Below, one piece after another: positions 50,569 to 59,861 of a DNA stretch of 64,000 nt (position 1 is its first letter; every line of letters starts with the position of its first letter). Made by a program: the position numbers and the translations under genes. The stretch spans positions 31,690-95,689 of the forward strand of contig NZ_WESC01000016.1 in NCBI RefSeq assembly GCF_009184905.1, given 5' to 3'. Under the pieces are notes generated by a model. The model made no database searches. It saw only the letters and a program-made list of their open reading frames with translations, and was not told the DNA's origin. This DNA is from Parvibaculum sedimenti. GTDB taxonomy: Bacteria; Pseudomonadota; Alphaproteobacteria; Parvibaculales; Parvibaculaceae.

Positions 50569-52242
50569 TCAGCCGAGCAGCTTCCCCGGATTGAGCACGC
50601 CGGTCGGGTCGAGTTCGCGCTTCAGCGACTTCAGCACATTGTAACCGATGGGGCCCTTCTCCTCGGCGAGCCAGGGCGCGTGGTCGGTGCCCACGCCGTG
50701 ATGGTGACTGATCGTGCCGCGGTTCTCGATGATTGCGTCCGAGGCCGCGCGCTTGATCGCCTGCCATTGCTCGACCTCGCGGTCGAGCTGGCGCGGAAAG
50801 ACGAAAGTGAAATAGAGGCTCGCGCCGTCGGGATAGGAATGGCTCAGATGCGCCATGACGATGCCGCGTCCCGTCACTTCCGGCATGTTCGCCTTCATCG
50901 CGCCGTCGATCGCCTCGACGACGGCCTTGTGGAGCTTGCCGATATTCGACCAGCGCGTCGCCGTCTCCAGCGTGTCGAGGCCGATGCCGTGATCGAGCAT
51001 GGGGTCGCGGGCATAGGGCGAGTTGAAGCGGCTGTGATACCACTTCTGCCCCGGCCCGGTGCCGAGCTTCAGCGCGCCGAGCTTCGCGCAGATCGCTTCC
51101 GTCCGCTCCTGTGCCCAGATCACGGTTTCGGCGTCGCCTTCATGTCCGACAAGCATGAGGCAGGGTTCGGCGTCGAAACCCTTGTGGCGCAGATAGGCGC
51201 GTTGAAGCCGCGCTTTCAGCCCCGTCTCCGAATGGGTCGAGGAAAAGGCCTGGAAGAAATGCGTTTCCTGCGCGTCGGAGAGGCGCACCATGGCGACCGG
51301 AATATCCGCATGGTTGATGCGCCGCGCCGCCTCGACGCCGCTCGCGAAATTCTTGAAGAGATAGCCGCGATAATCTTTCCGCGCGGGCACTTCGTGGATC
51401 TTTACCGTCGCCTCGCAGATGACACCGATCGTGCCTTCCGAGCCCGCAATGAGTTGGTTGAGGTTGGGACCTGCGGCGGAAGCGGGCGTCGCTTCCGTCG
51501 TCCAGAAGCCTTTCGGCGTGGCGAGCCTCGCCGAGACGAGCCATTTCTCCGCCTTGCCATAGCGGTTCGATTGCTGGCCAGCGCCGCGCGCCGCGATCCA
51601 GCCGCCCACCGTCGAGAACTGGAAGCTCTGCGGATAATGCGCCAGCGTCACGCCGTGTTTCTGCAACTGCTCTTCGAGCGCGGGGCCATATATGCCCGCC
51701 TCGACGGTCGCCGTCATGGCGATCTTGTCGATCTGGATCAGCCGCGTCATCAGCGTTGTGTCGAGCGTGAGCACGGGGCTTCCGAGCGACTTCGCCATGG
51801 CGTTGACGCCGCCCACGACCGACGAACCGCCGCCATAGGGAATGAGCGTGATGTCCTCTTCCGCCGCGAGCCTCACCACGGCGAGCGCTTCATCCGGATT
51901 GCGCGGATAGATGACGGCGTCCGGCACCATGTCGAGCTTGCCGGCGCGGAGATAAAGAAGATCGTGATAGGACTTGCCCCGCGCATGAAAGGCGCGCTCG
52001 TAGTCGTCGAGTTTGACCTGCGCTTCGCCGACGATGGCGCGGAGTTTCGCCAGAACGAGATCGCCGACGCGGCAGGCGGGCATGTTGATGTCGGAGAGCG
52101 GCTTTGCCGGCGTGTTCGGCAGATGCGGCATGCCGAGCGTGGTGCGGATCCAGTCCCATTGCGGCGCGCCGTCTGGCAGCGCGTTCTCCTGCGCTACGGG
52201 CCCCCAGCCGTTCCAGCGAAGCGTTGTGCGGTCGATCGTCAT
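50569..52242 (-). CDS. Alkyldihydroxyacetonephosphate synthase-like FAD enzyme
   Basis: A 557-residue VAO-type flavoprotein. The N-terminal RWNGWG, the FAD loop PYGGGSSVVGGVNA (about residues 135-148) and the late ISHHHGVG motif are hallmarks of alkyl-DHAP synthase (AGPS), which exchanges the acyl group of acyl-DHAP for a fatty alcohol to make an ether bond. Length and motifs fit AGPS better than D-lactate or glycolate oxidases. It is the third gene of an operon with a lipid kinase (24 nt upstream) and glpD, all of which handle glycerol-phosphate. Bacterial AGPS-like proteins of other function exist, so the activity is inferred. Confidence 0.78.
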   Translation of the reverse strand: MTIDRTTLRWNGWGPVAQENALPDGAPQWDWIRTTLGMPHLPNTPAKPLSDINMPACRVGDLVLAKLRAIVGEAQVKLDDYERAFHARGKSYHDLLYLRAGKLDMVPDAVIYPRNPDEALAVVRLAAEEDITLIPYGGGSSVVGGVNAMAKSLGSPVLTLDTTLMTRLIQIDKIAMTATVEAGIYGPALEEQLQKHGVTLAHYPQSFQFSTVGGWIAARGAGQQSNRYGKAEKWLVSARLATPKGFWTTEATPASAAGPNLNQLIAGSEGTIGVICEATVKIHEVPARKDYRGYLFKNFASGVEAARRINHADIPVAMVRLSDAQETHFFQAFSSTHSETGLKARLQRAYLRHKGFDAEPCLMLVGHEGDAETVIWAQERTEAICAKLGALKLGTGPGQKWYHSRFNSPYARDPMLDHGIGLDTLETATRWSNIGKLHKAVVEAIDGAMKANMPEVTGRGIVMAHLSHSYPDGASLYFTFVFPRQLDREVEQWQAIKRAASDAIIENRGTISHHHGVGTDHAPWLAEEKGPIGYNVLKSLKRELDPTGVLNPGKLLG

Positions 52243-52266
52243 GGGGTCCCCTCAATACTCTCTTCG

Positions 52267-53229
52267 TCAGCAACGCAGCGTCAGCACGGATGGCAGAATG
52301 TCGAAACGCGCAGGCAGCCGCCCCGGTGCCTCCCCGTCTATGTCGAGCAGTACAGGCTTGTCGTCCAGAGGCGTCGCCACAAGCGTCTTCGCGCGGAAAT
52401 GAATGACCTTCGGATCGTCGAGATGCGTGCCGTCGTAGAGCGCGCGCGAGCCGGAGAGGAGATCGCGGAACTTCGTGTCGCGCATGATGACGATGTCGAA
52501 GCAGCCGCTATCGGGTTCGGCTTTGGGCGCGATCATCATGCCGCCGCCGAAAAAGCGGCCATTGGCGACCGCCGCAGTACCCACATTGATGATCTCGTCG
52601 AAGCCGCTATCAGCGGTCAGGCGCACGGCTTGCGGCTTGTAGAGAAGCGCCGTGGTGAGCGTCGCCCAGAAGAATGCGAAGCTGCCGCCGAATATCTTGG
52701 AGATATTCGCGCGATTGACGGCGCGGTCCACCGCGCCCGAAAGACCGAAGCTCGCAATATTGTCGAAATAGCGTTCCGCTTCCTTCCCGTCATCGGCAAT
52801 GAAGGAGAGGCGGCCAATGTCGATCTGCCGCGTCGTGCCCTCGGCAATGCGGGCAATGCAGGGCTCGAGTTCTTCCGGCAGGTCGAAGGTCTTGCGGAAG
52901 TCGCCGCCCGTGCCGGTGTTCAGCACGGCGAGATGCGCGTGCGGGTTGATGGGCGCGCCGTTTTCAAAAAAGCCGTTCACCACCTCGTTGATGGTGCCGT
53001 CGCCGCCCACGGCAATGACGAGCTGCGCGCCCTGTTTCAGCGCGTTGCGCGTGAGCTCCATCGCGGGCAGATAGCGCGGCGTCGAGGGCGAGGTTGTGAA
53101 ATGCGCGCGGATGGGTCCCAATTCACGTTCGAGCGTTTCCGAGATCACGCGCCAGCCGCGCCCCGTGCGCCCGCCGCCTGAGCGGAGGTTGACGATGGCG
53201 GCGACATGGGGCGTGAAGGCTGCCATCAT
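52267..53229 (-). CDS. Diacylglycerol/lipid kinase (DAGK catalytic domain)
   Basis: A 320-residue soluble lipid kinase. The ATP/catalytic loop is VAVGGDGTINEVVNG. NTGTGGDFRK corresponds to the second conserved Gly/Thr loop, and VLLDIDGEAPG near the end contributes the catalytic Asp-Glu region. It would phosphorylate diacylglycerol, alkylacylglycerol or a similar lipid. Its ATG overlaps the glpD stop (TGATG), so the two are translationally coupled. YegS/BmrU-type kinases are the nearest family. Confidence 0.85.
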   Translation of the reverse strand: MMAAFTPHVAAIVNLRSGGGRTGRGWRVISETLERELGPIRAHFTTSPSTPRYLPAMELTRNALKQGAQLVIAVGGDGTINEVVNGFFENGAPINPHAHLAVLNTGTGGDFRKTFDLPEELEPCIARIAEGTTRQIDIGRLSFIADDGKEAERYFDNIASFGLSGAVDRAVNRANISKIFGGSFAFFWATLTTALLYKPQAVRLTADSGFDEIINVGTAAVANGRFFGGGMMIAPKAEPDSGCFDIVIMRDTKFRDLLSGSRALYDGTHLDDPKVIHFRAKTLVATPLDDKPVLLDIDGEAPGRLPARFDILPSVLTLRC

Positions 53230-54974
53230 CAGGGCCGCGCTCCCCTGGTCGCTTCGGCCAGCGACGCGCCCTTCATGTCGCTTTCGCGTGGGCCGGGGCT
53301 TTGCGTCTCGAAATAGCGGTTTGCCTCCGCGATCTCGTTGGCAATGGCCGTTTCGTCCCAGCCGAGTTCGCGGGCCATCACCTCCACGACCGTGCTGATG
53401 GTCGGGAAACCCGGCGAGCCAAGCGTGCCGAGCCCCGTGCGCCGGAAGAGAACGTCCGAGAGGTGGCGTGCCATTTCATGGCGGATCGCATGAATGACCT
53501 GCACGGTGAGGACGGGCCAGTTCGGGGCGAGGCGGCGCAGCAGCGCCTCGCGCTCGCCGGGCCGCTCATCGGCGGTGGCCAGAACCTCGTCGACGCGGCT
53601 CCCGTAATAGAGGACGAGATTTTCGACCACGTCGGCGCTGAGATGCGGATGCCGCTTCTGCGCGCGTGTGATGAAGCTCTTGAGCCGCCCGATTTCGCCG
53701 CCATAGACCGGCGTGCAATGCGTCTCGCATTTTGCGTGGCGGCCCAGTTTCTTCAGCACCATGTCGGTAATCTGCTCGGCGAGGTGGCGCGAGGTCGTCC
53801 ACTTGCCGCCCATGGCCGAGATGAGGCCCGCAATGCCGTCGATGGGCTCGTGGTCATAGACCTCCGCCGCACGGCTCGCATTGTAGGAATCCTTCGAGCC
53901 TTCCTCGCCTTGCGCGGGCGCGGTGTCGACCAGCGGGCGGATGCCGACATAGAAGTGGACGATGTCCTCGCGCTTCAGGTTCAGCCCCGGCAGTCCGTCA
54001 TTCACAACGCTGATGAAGTCCTTCAGGTCCTGCTCGGTGACGCCGACCTTGTCCGGATCGTCGTCGAAGACGGTATCGGTCGTGCCGATGATCGTGTGGC
54101 CGCGCCAGGGAATGACGAAGAAATGTCCGCCAATGTCGGACTGGATCGCCAGTGCGTTCTTGCCGGAGATTTCGCGCGTGATGATGTGGATGCCCTTGGA
54201 GCGGATGAGGCGCCGCGCGGGCCTTCCGCCCTCGGCAATTCCCATCAGCAGGTCGGCCCAGGGGCCTGCCGCATTGACGACGACCTTGCCCCGGATTTCA
54301 TGCATCTTGCCTGTGTGGCGGTCCTTCACCTTGACGCCCGCGATGCGGCGGCCGCTCGTCGTCGTGCTTTCGACGATGAAGTCGTTCACTTCCGCGTAGT
54401 TTGCCGCGTCCGCGCCATATTCGACCGCACCTTCGATGCATTCGATGCAGAGGCGTTCGGGCGCGAACATCTGGCAGTCATAATAGATCTTCGCGCCGGT
54501 CAGCCCCTCGCGCTTGAGGCTCGGCATGAGCTTCAGCGCTTCCTCGCGCGAGATCGAGCGGAAGCCCGGAATCTTCTTGTCGTCGTCGGAGACGAAATTG
54601 CGGTCGTAGGAAAGAAGATCGTAGAAGGCGAGGCCGATCGAGAGCACCGGCCCGCTCTTCATTCCGTGGCCATAGGTCGGCAGGATGAAGGGCAGGGGAT
54701 GCACCATGTGCGGCGCGGTATTTTCCCAGATGCGGCGCTCACGGAGCGACTCGCGCACGAGCTTCAGCTCGCCATTGACGAGATAGCGAAGCCCGCCATG
54801 CACGAGCTTCGACGAGCCGGATGTCGTCGCGTGGGCAAAGTCCTCCTTTTCAAGGAGGGCGACCTTGAGGCCGCGCAACGCCGCATCCCAGGCCGTGGAA
54901 GCGCCGGTAATGCCGCCGCCCACGACGATGAGGTCATAGGCGGTGGCGCTCATTTTTTCGAGATCGCGCTGCAT
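53229..54974 (-). CDS. glpD: Aerobic glycerol-3-phosphate dehydrogenase
   Basis: A 581-residue membrane-associated FAD enzyme that oxidises glycerol-3-phosphate to DHAP and feeds electrons to quinone. The FAD motif is VVGGGITGAST, followed by KLVHGGLRYL (substrate region), SKGIHIITRE and PWRGHTIIGTTDT. The C-terminal 120 residues are the helical DAO_C domain. ATG 54974 has GGGAG upstream; ATG 54953 has no site. The DHAP it makes is the precursor expected by an ether-lipid route, matching the kinase and AGPS-like genes behind it. Confidence 0.92.
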   Translation of the reverse strand: MQRDLEKMSATAYDLIVVGGGITGASTAWDAALRGLKVALLEKEDFAHATTSGSSKLVHGGLRYLVNGELKLVRESLRERRIWENTAPHMVHPLPFILPTYGHGMKSGPVLSIGLAFYDLLSYDRNFVSDDDKKIPGFRSISREEALKLMPSLKREGLTGAKIYYDCQMFAPERLCIECIEGAVEYGADAANYAEVNDFIVESTTTSGRRIAGVKVKDRHTGKMHEIRGKVVVNAAGPWADLLMGIAEGGRPARRLIRSKGIHIITREISGKNALAIQSDIGGHFFVIPWRGHTIIGTTDTVFDDDPDKVGVTEQDLKDFISVVNDGLPGLNLKREDIVHFYVGIRPLVDTAPAQGEEGSKDSYNASRAAEVYDHEPIDGIAGLISAMGGKWTTSRHLAEQITDMVLKKLGRHAKCETHCTPVYGGEIGRLKSFITRAQKRHPHLSADVVENLVLYYGSRVDEVLATADERPGEREALLRRLAPNWPVLTVQVIHAIRHEMARHLSDVLFRRTGLGTLGSPGFPTISTVVEVMARELGWDETAIANEIAEANRYFETQSPGPRESDMKGASLAEATRGARP

Positions 54975-55045
54975 GTGGCTCCCATCCGTCAGCTGTGCCG
55001 CGAAGCTACCGGGAGAGGGCCGGGCGGTCCAGTGCGAGGGTGCGT

Positions 55046-55699
55046 TTAGGCCCCGCGCCGCTTCAGCCCGTGCTTCTCCAGCCGCCAGACGAGGTGATCC
55101 ACCCGGTCCTGGCCGAAAAAGGGCTCATCGGCGAAGACCATCAGCGGTACGCCCCAATGGCCGGCCTGCTTCTGGGCTGCCTCGTTGGCCGCGATGACGC
55201 CCTCATAGTGATCGGGGTCTTTCTCGATCAGGGCGTCGAGCTCCGCGAGGTCGAGGCCCGCCCGGGCCGCGGCATCCTTCAGGTGGTCGCCCTCGTTCCA
55301 GTTGCGCACGCCGCCGAAGATCACGCCGCTCATCTCGCGGATGAAGGAGAGGCCCTTGCCCGCTTCGGCAGCTGCGACGCCGAGCCGCGTCAGGCGCCGG
55401 ATATAGGGCTGCTCTTTCGGCACGTCGCCTGTCTTGAAGTTCATCACGATTGGGTCCGGGAAAGGCCAAGCGTAGGGCAGGCCCAGCATTTCCGCAATGC
55501 GCGCGGTATCCTTGAGCAGATAGGGCGGCCACATGGGGTTCACCTGCTTGAAGAAGCCATCCAGGCGCACCGCGATGGGATAGACGGGCCGCACATTGCA
55601 GTGGACGTCATAGTCGCGCTCCAGCTCGATCAAGCGCGGAGTGACGAGATAGGAATAGGGCGACCGAAAGGACCAGAAGAGGTCATATTCCAGGGTCAT
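55046..55699 (-). CDS. 2-hydroxychromene-2-carboxylate isomerase-like (kappa-GST/DsbA fold)
   Basis: A 217-residue thioredoxin-like protein of the NahD/HCCA isomerase family. The glutathione-contacting SFRSPYSYL at residues 10-18 replaces a CxxC, and GHWGVPLMVFADEPFFGQDR holds the cis-Pro and the C-terminal signature. NahD-type enzymes act in naphthalene catabolism with glutathione, but many relatives have other roles. ATG 55699 has GGAGG upstream; ATG 55711 does not. It lies upstream of glpD (71-nt gap) and divergent from the hydrolase cluster. Confidence 0.82.
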   Translation of the reverse strand: MTLEYDLFWSFRSPYSYLVTPRLIELERDYDVHCNVRPVYPIAVRLDGFFKQVNPMWPPYLLKDTARIAEMLGLPYAWPFPDPIVMNFKTGDVPKEQPYIRRLTRLGVAAAEAGKGLSFIREMSGVIFGGVRNWNEGDHLKDAAARAGLDLAELDALIEKDPDHYEGVIAANEAAQKQAGHWGVPLMVFADEPFFGQDRVDHLVWRLEKHGLKRRGA

Positions 55700-55807
55700 G
55701 GCATCCTCCACTTTATTTTAATGTTTGACATTAGATATGCCTTTCTTGTCCACGGCCCGCAAGGCCGCTGATAGACTTTCGGCAAATGAAAAACAGGAGG
55801 ACGTCCC

Positions 55808-56716
55808 ATGCCGCAGGTTCAGGCGAATGGCATCAACATCGAATATGAGAGCTTCGGCCCCGAGGATCGCGAAACCGTGCTGCTCATCATGGGCCTCGGC
55901 GGTCAGCTCACGGTCTGGCAGGAGGAACTTTGCCACGAGCTCGTCGAGCGCGGCTACCGGGCGATCCGTTTCGACAATCGCGATGTCGGTCTTTCGACGA
56001 AGTTCGACGAGGCGGGCATGCCCGACATGGCGGCGATCTTCGGCGCGCTGATGACGGGCGCCAAGCCCAACGCGCCCTATTCGCTGGACGACATGGCGGC
56101 GGATGCCGTCGGCCTTCTCGATGCGCTGGAGATCGAGCGCGCGCATATCGCGGGCGCCTCGATGGGGGGCATGATCGCGCAGCTCGTCGCCGCGAACCAC
56201 CCGGAGCGCGCGCTGTCGCTCACCTCGATCATGTCGACCACGGGCAATCCGGCGCTGCCGCAGGCCAGGCCCGAAGCGATGGAAGTGTTGATGGCGCCGG
56301 CGGCGCCAGCAGACGATCTCGAAGCCATCGTCGCGCGTGGCATGAAGGCATGGACCACGATTGGCAGCCCCGGCTACCGGACCGATGAGAAGACGCTGCG
56401 CGAATGGGTGCTTCGCGATGCGCGGCGGAGCTTCTATCCCGTGGGCACCGCACGTCAGATGGCGGCCATCGTCGCCAATGGCGACCGGCGCGAGAAGTTG
56501 AAGAACATTGCCGTGCCGGCCGTCGTGTTGCACGGCGCTGACGATCCGCTGGTGCCGGTCGAGGGCGGCAAGGACACGGCGGAAAGCATTCCGGGTGCGG
56601 AGCTTCGCATTGTGCCGGGCATGGGGCACGACTTCCCGGCTGCGCTTGTTCAGGTCTTTGCCGATGCCATCACGGCTGCCGCGTCCCGCGCCGCCGCAAC
56701 GAAGGCGGCGGAATGA
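55808..56716 (+). CDS. Alpha/beta hydrolase, paralogue 1 of 3
   Basis: A 302-residue serine hydrolase. The nucleophile is S118 in GASMGGMIAQL, the acid is in HGADDPLVP and the His in GMGHDFP. It shares IMGLGGQLT, FDNRDVGLSTKF and SIMSTTGNP with the two genes that follow, so they come from tandem duplication. The type is similar to RdmC-like methyl ester hydrolases; no signal peptide. ATG 55808 has GGAGG upstream. Its stop overlaps paralogue 2 as ATGA. Confidence 0.85.
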   Translation: MPQVQANGINIEYESFGPEDRETVLLIMGLGGQLTVWQEELCHELVERGYRAIRFDNRDVGLSTKFDEAGMPDMAAIFGALMTGAKPNAPYSLDDMAADAVGLLDALEIERAHIAGASMGGMIAQLVAANHPERALSLTSIMSTTGNPALPQARPEAMEVLMAPAAPADDLEAIVARGMKAWTTIGSPGYRTDEKTLREWVLRDARRSFYPVGTARQMAAIVANGDRREKLKNIAVPAVVLHGADDPLVPVEGGKDTAESIPGAELRIVPGMGHDFPAALVQVFADAITAAASRAAATKAAE

Positions 56717-57606
56717 CCATGGTGCAGCGTCAGATCGAGGCGAACGGCATCACCATCAACGTCGAGGATCGCGGCCCGGAAGGCGGGGCCCCGATCCTCT
56801 TCGTCAACGGCTACACATCGACCATGATGAGCTGGCCCGCCGAGTTGATGGATGGGCTCAAGGCGCGCGGCTTCCGCGTCATCCGCTATGACAATCGCGA
56901 TGTCGGCAAGAGCGAGAAGCTCAAGGGTCAGCCGAATATCCGCGAGGTCGCGGCATCGGTACGCGAGGGCAAGGCGCCCGATATTCCCTATACGCTGGCC
57001 GATATGGCGGCGGACGGCATCGGCGTTCTCGATGCGCTGGGCATCGAGCGCGCCCATGTCATGGGCATATCGATGGGCGGCATGATCGTGCAGAAAATGG
57101 CGATCAACCATGCCGACCGGCTGATCAGCGTGACGTCGATCATGTCAACCACGGGCAATCCCGATCTGCCTCAGGCGACGGATGAGGCGCTCGCGGCGCT
57201 TCAGGCACAGCCAGCGTCGGAAGACCGCGAGGAGATTCTCCGTCATCGCATGAAGGGCCGCCGCGTCTATCAGAGCCCCGCATATCCACGCAGCGACGAG
57301 GCGCTTTATGAACTCTGCGCGCGTGAATATGACCACATGTACTATCCGGAAGGCGGGCTTCGCCAATATGCCGCCATCGTGGGCGATGGCAGCCGCGTTG
57401 AACGGCTCAAGGATGTGGCCGTGCCCTTCCTCGTCATTCACGGCCTGGCTGATCCGCTGGTGCCGCCCGAAGGTGGCATCGACACGGCAAGATCGGTGCC
57501 CGGCGCGAAGCTCGAACTGGTCGAGGGCATGGGCCACGACATGCCGGTCGAACTCTGCCCGCGTTATGTCGAACTTATTGCAGCTCATGCCGACGCGGCG
57601 AAATAG
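56713..57606 (+). CDS. Alpha/beta hydrolase, paralogue 2 of 3
   Basis: A 297-residue hydrolase with S120 in GISMGGMIVQK, Asp in HGLADPLVP and His in GMGHDMP. It diverges most from the other two around the oxyanion loop (FVNGYTSTMMSW instead of IMGLG), so its substrate probably differs. The N-terminus overlaps paralogue 1 by ATGA, showing translational coupling. A strong hairpin terminator follows the stop codon. Confidence 0.85.
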   Translation: MTMVQRQIEANGITINVEDRGPEGGAPILFVNGYTSTMMSWPAELMDGLKARGFRVIRYDNRDVGKSEKLKGQPNIREVAASVREGKAPDIPYTLADMAADGIGVLDALGIERAHVMGISMGGMIVQKMAINHADRLISVTSIMSTTGNPDLPQATDEALAALQAQPASEDREEILRHRMKGRRVYQSPAYPRSDEALYELCAREYDHMYYPEGGLRQYAAIVGDGSRVERLKDVAVPFLVIHGLADPLVPPEGGIDTARSVPGAKLELVEGMGHDMPVELCPRYVELIAAHADAAK

Positions 57607-57636
57607 GCCGCATTCGACGACCGTTTGACCTCGGAT

Positions 57637-57675
57637 GAAGCCTCATGTTGCAATGCAGCATGAGGCTTCCTATTT
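57637..57675 (+). terminator. Terminator after hydrolase paralogue 2
   Basis: A perfect 11-bp stem GAAGCCTCATG/CATGAGGCTTC (57637-57647, 57659-57669), extendable into a TGC/GCA inner stem and followed by CTATTTCTTA. Confidence 0.75.
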
Positions 57676-57723
57676 CTTATAGGGGGCCCAATCCCCGGGG
57701 GCTGTTGCGTCAGGTCGTCTGCC

Positions 57724-58860
57724 ATGCCGAATGTCCAGGTCAACGGAATCACGCTCGAATATGAGAGTTTCGGGCCTGAAGATCGCGAAACCATCCTGCT
57801 CATCATGGGCCTTGGCGCCCAGCTCACCCAATGGCCGCTTCCGCTTTGCGAGGAGCTTGTGGCGCGGGGCTATCGTGTCGTCCGTTTCGACAATCGCGAC
57901 GCGGGTCTTTCCAGCAAATTCGAGCGCGGGCAGTTCGCGCCTCTTCCGGCGGCCTTTGCAGGGTTCATGACCGGCAAGACGCCTTTCGTGCCCTATACGC
58001 TTTACGACATGGTCGACGATTCCGTCGGACTGCTCGATGCGCTGGACATCGAGCGGGCGCATATCGTCGGCTCGTCCATGGGCGGCATGATCGCGCAATT
58101 GATCGCCAGCGAATATCCCGAGCGCACGCTTTCCCTCACCTCCATCATGTCGACCACGGGCAATGCGCTTCTGCCGCCGCCCAAGCCGCGCGTCATGAAG
58201 CTTTTCGTGTCGCCCGCGCCGCCCGCCAGCCACATCGAGGCCGTCATCGAGCGCGGCATCAAGACCTATCAGACGATCGGCAGCCCGGCCTGGCCGACCG
58301 ACGAGACGACGCTGCGCCAATGGGTGACGCGCGATGCGACGCGCAGCTATTGCCCGTCGGGCGTCGTGCGTCAGGCCGCCGCTGCTGTGACCAATGGAGA
58401 CCGCAGGCCGAAGCTCCGCCGCATAGCCGTGCCGACGGTGGTGTTGCATGGCGACGCCGATCCGCTGGTACCGGTCGAAGGCGGTCGCGATACGGCAGCC
58501 AATATTCCGGGTGCGGAGCTGCGAGTCGTCGAAGGCATGGGCCACGACATCCCGCTGCAGCTCGTCGATGTTTTCGCGGATGCGATCGTCTCGGCCGCCG
58601 AGCGTGCGACGGGACCGAAGCGGCCTTTGCTGCTTCCGGCCCCGGACCGTCCCGTAGCCGAGGAAGCGCTGCCGCTCCGCGCACTTTTGGAAGAGGGCGA
58701 CATCGACACTCTGCCGCCGGTGGTGCAGGAACTTCCGCCGGAGCCGCGCGACGAGTCGGCGATCGAGGTCCCTGTCATTGCCGACGTTCAAAAGCCGGCC
58801 GGGTTTCCGGCGCGGATTTTTTCGCGGATGAAGAGCTGGTTTGCAAGACGGCAGGGTTAA
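57724..58860 (+). CDS. Alpha/beta hydrolase, paralogue 3 of 3, with C-terminal extension
   Basis: A 378-residue hydrolase close to paralogue 1 (shared YESFGPEDRET and IMSTTGN). S118 is in GSSMGGMIAQL, Asp in HGDADPLVP and His in GMGHDIP. Residues from about 295 to 378 are not part of the hydrolase fold: a Pro/Glu-rich linker ends in a basic, aromatic amphipathic helix (ARIFSRMKSWFARRQ) that could bind the membrane. It is separated from paralogue 2 by a terminator, so it probably has its own promoter. Confidence 0.85.
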   Translation: MPNVQVNGITLEYESFGPEDRETILLIMGLGAQLTQWPLPLCEELVARGYRVVRFDNRDAGLSSKFERGQFAPLPAAFAGFMTGKTPFVPYTLYDMVDDSVGLLDALDIERAHIVGSSMGGMIAQLIASEYPERTLSLTSIMSTTGNALLPPPKPRVMKLFVSPAPPASHIEAVIERGIKTYQTIGSPAWPTDETTLRQWVTRDATRSYCPSGVVRQAAAAVTNGDRRPKLRRIAVPTVVLHGDADPLVPVEGGRDTAANIPGAELRVVEGMGHDIPLQLVDVFADAIVSAAERATGPKRPLLLPAPDRPVAEEALPLRALLEEGDIDTLPPVVQELPPEPRDESAIEVPVIADVQKPAGFPARIFSRMKSWFARRQG

Positions 58861-58868
58861 CCCGTTGA

Positions 58869-58906
58869 TGTCACCCCCGGACGAGCCCGGGGGTGACAGC
58901 ATTTTT
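58869..58906 (+). terminator. Strong hairpin with T-run after hydrolase paralogue 3
   Basis: A perfect 12-bp stem TGTCACCCCCGG/CCGGGGGTGACA (58869-58880, 58887-58898), loop ACGAGC, followed by GCATTTTT. The sequence also resembles a widespread alphaproteobacterial intergenic palindrome, so it may be a repeat used as a terminator. Confidence 0.7.
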
Positions 58907-59032
58907 GGGGCGGGGCCTAACTCCAATCAGGTCACAAAACTCAATAGCAAAGCGCCTTGTGCAACTCCGCGCGCGGCTTCGAGGCGGTAGGAAGGTCGCG
59001 GCCTCTCCACCGGAGAGGCCGCGAGCACAGGA

Positions 59033-59800
59033 TCAGACTTCCGCCGCGCCGCCGTCGCAGGGGATGACCGCGCCGGTCGTATAGGCCGAGGCGCGCGAGG
59101 AGAGGAAGATCGCGACGCCCGCGATGTCTTCCGGTGTGCCGACGCGCTTGCGCGGATTGCTCGCCTTGATCGCGTCGCCAAAGGTTTCGAGCGTCGCCTT
59201 CATCATCTGGCTCGGGAAAGGTCCGGGCGCGATGGCATTGACGAGGATGTTGTCGCCCGCGAGACGGCCCGCGAGGTGGCGCGTCAGCATGATGCAGCCG
59301 GCCTTGGACGATGAGTACGCATAGGTCTCGAGATCCGGCGGCACGATGCCGTTGATCGAGGCGATGTTGATGACGCGGGCCGGGTCTTCATAGGTGCCCG
59401 CCTTGCGGAGCAGCGGCAGCATCTTCTGCGTAACGAAGAACGGGCCCTTGAGGTTGATGTTCATCACCTTGTCCCAGCCGCTCTCGGAATACTGGTCGAT
59501 GGGCTCGCCCCAGGCGGCGCCTGCATTGTTCACGAGGATGTCGAGCTTCTCCTCGCGGGCAGCCAGTTCCTTGGCCAGGCCTTCCACGCCTTCCATGGTG
59601 CCGAGGTCGAAGGGCAGCGAAATGCAGGTGCCCTTTTTCGAGAGTTCCTCGGCGAGTTCGTTGCAGGCAGCGGCCTTGCGCGCCGAGATATAGACCTTGG
59701 CGCCCGCCTCGACGAAGCCCGTCGCGATCATCTCGCCGATGCCGCGCGAGCCGCCCGTTACCAGCGCGACCTTGCCCTCGATGTTGAAGAGGTTCTTCAT
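59033..59800 (-). CDS. SDR-family oxidoreductase
   Basis: A 255-residue classical SDR. TGGSRGIG binds the nucleotide and an SARKAAACNEL segment with Arg after Ser suggests NADP; NNAGAAWGEP, the active-site S in NIASINGI and Y-x-x-x-K in YSSSK are present. It looks like FabG-type or gluconate 5-dehydrogenase-type reductases. ATG 59800 has GGGGAA upstream; ATG 59812 is less likely. It stands alone between two antisense-free gaps, with no evident partner. Confidence 0.85.
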   Translation of the reverse strand: MKNLFNIEGKVALVTGGSRGIGEMIATGFVEAGAKVYISARKAAACNELAEELSKKGTCISLPFDLGTMEGVEGLAKELAAREEKLDILVNNAGAAWGEPIDQYSESGWDKVMNINLKGPFFVTQKMLPLLRKAGTYEDPARVINIASINGIVPPDLETYAYSSSKAGCIMLTRHLAGRLAGDNILVNAIAPGPFPSQMMKATLETFGDAIKASNPRKRVGTPEDIAGVAIFLSSRASAYTTGAVIPCDGGAAEV

Positions 59801-59861
59801 GCGTTTCCCCATGCTTAGGTAGTTTCGATGGGGCGCAGACTATCACGGACGTAGCGTCATG

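Noticed and set aside
50680..53181. 833-codon open frame antisense to the AGPS-like and kinase genes
   Set aside because: It crosses two coupled, recognisable genes and its translation has the composition of an antisense shadow.
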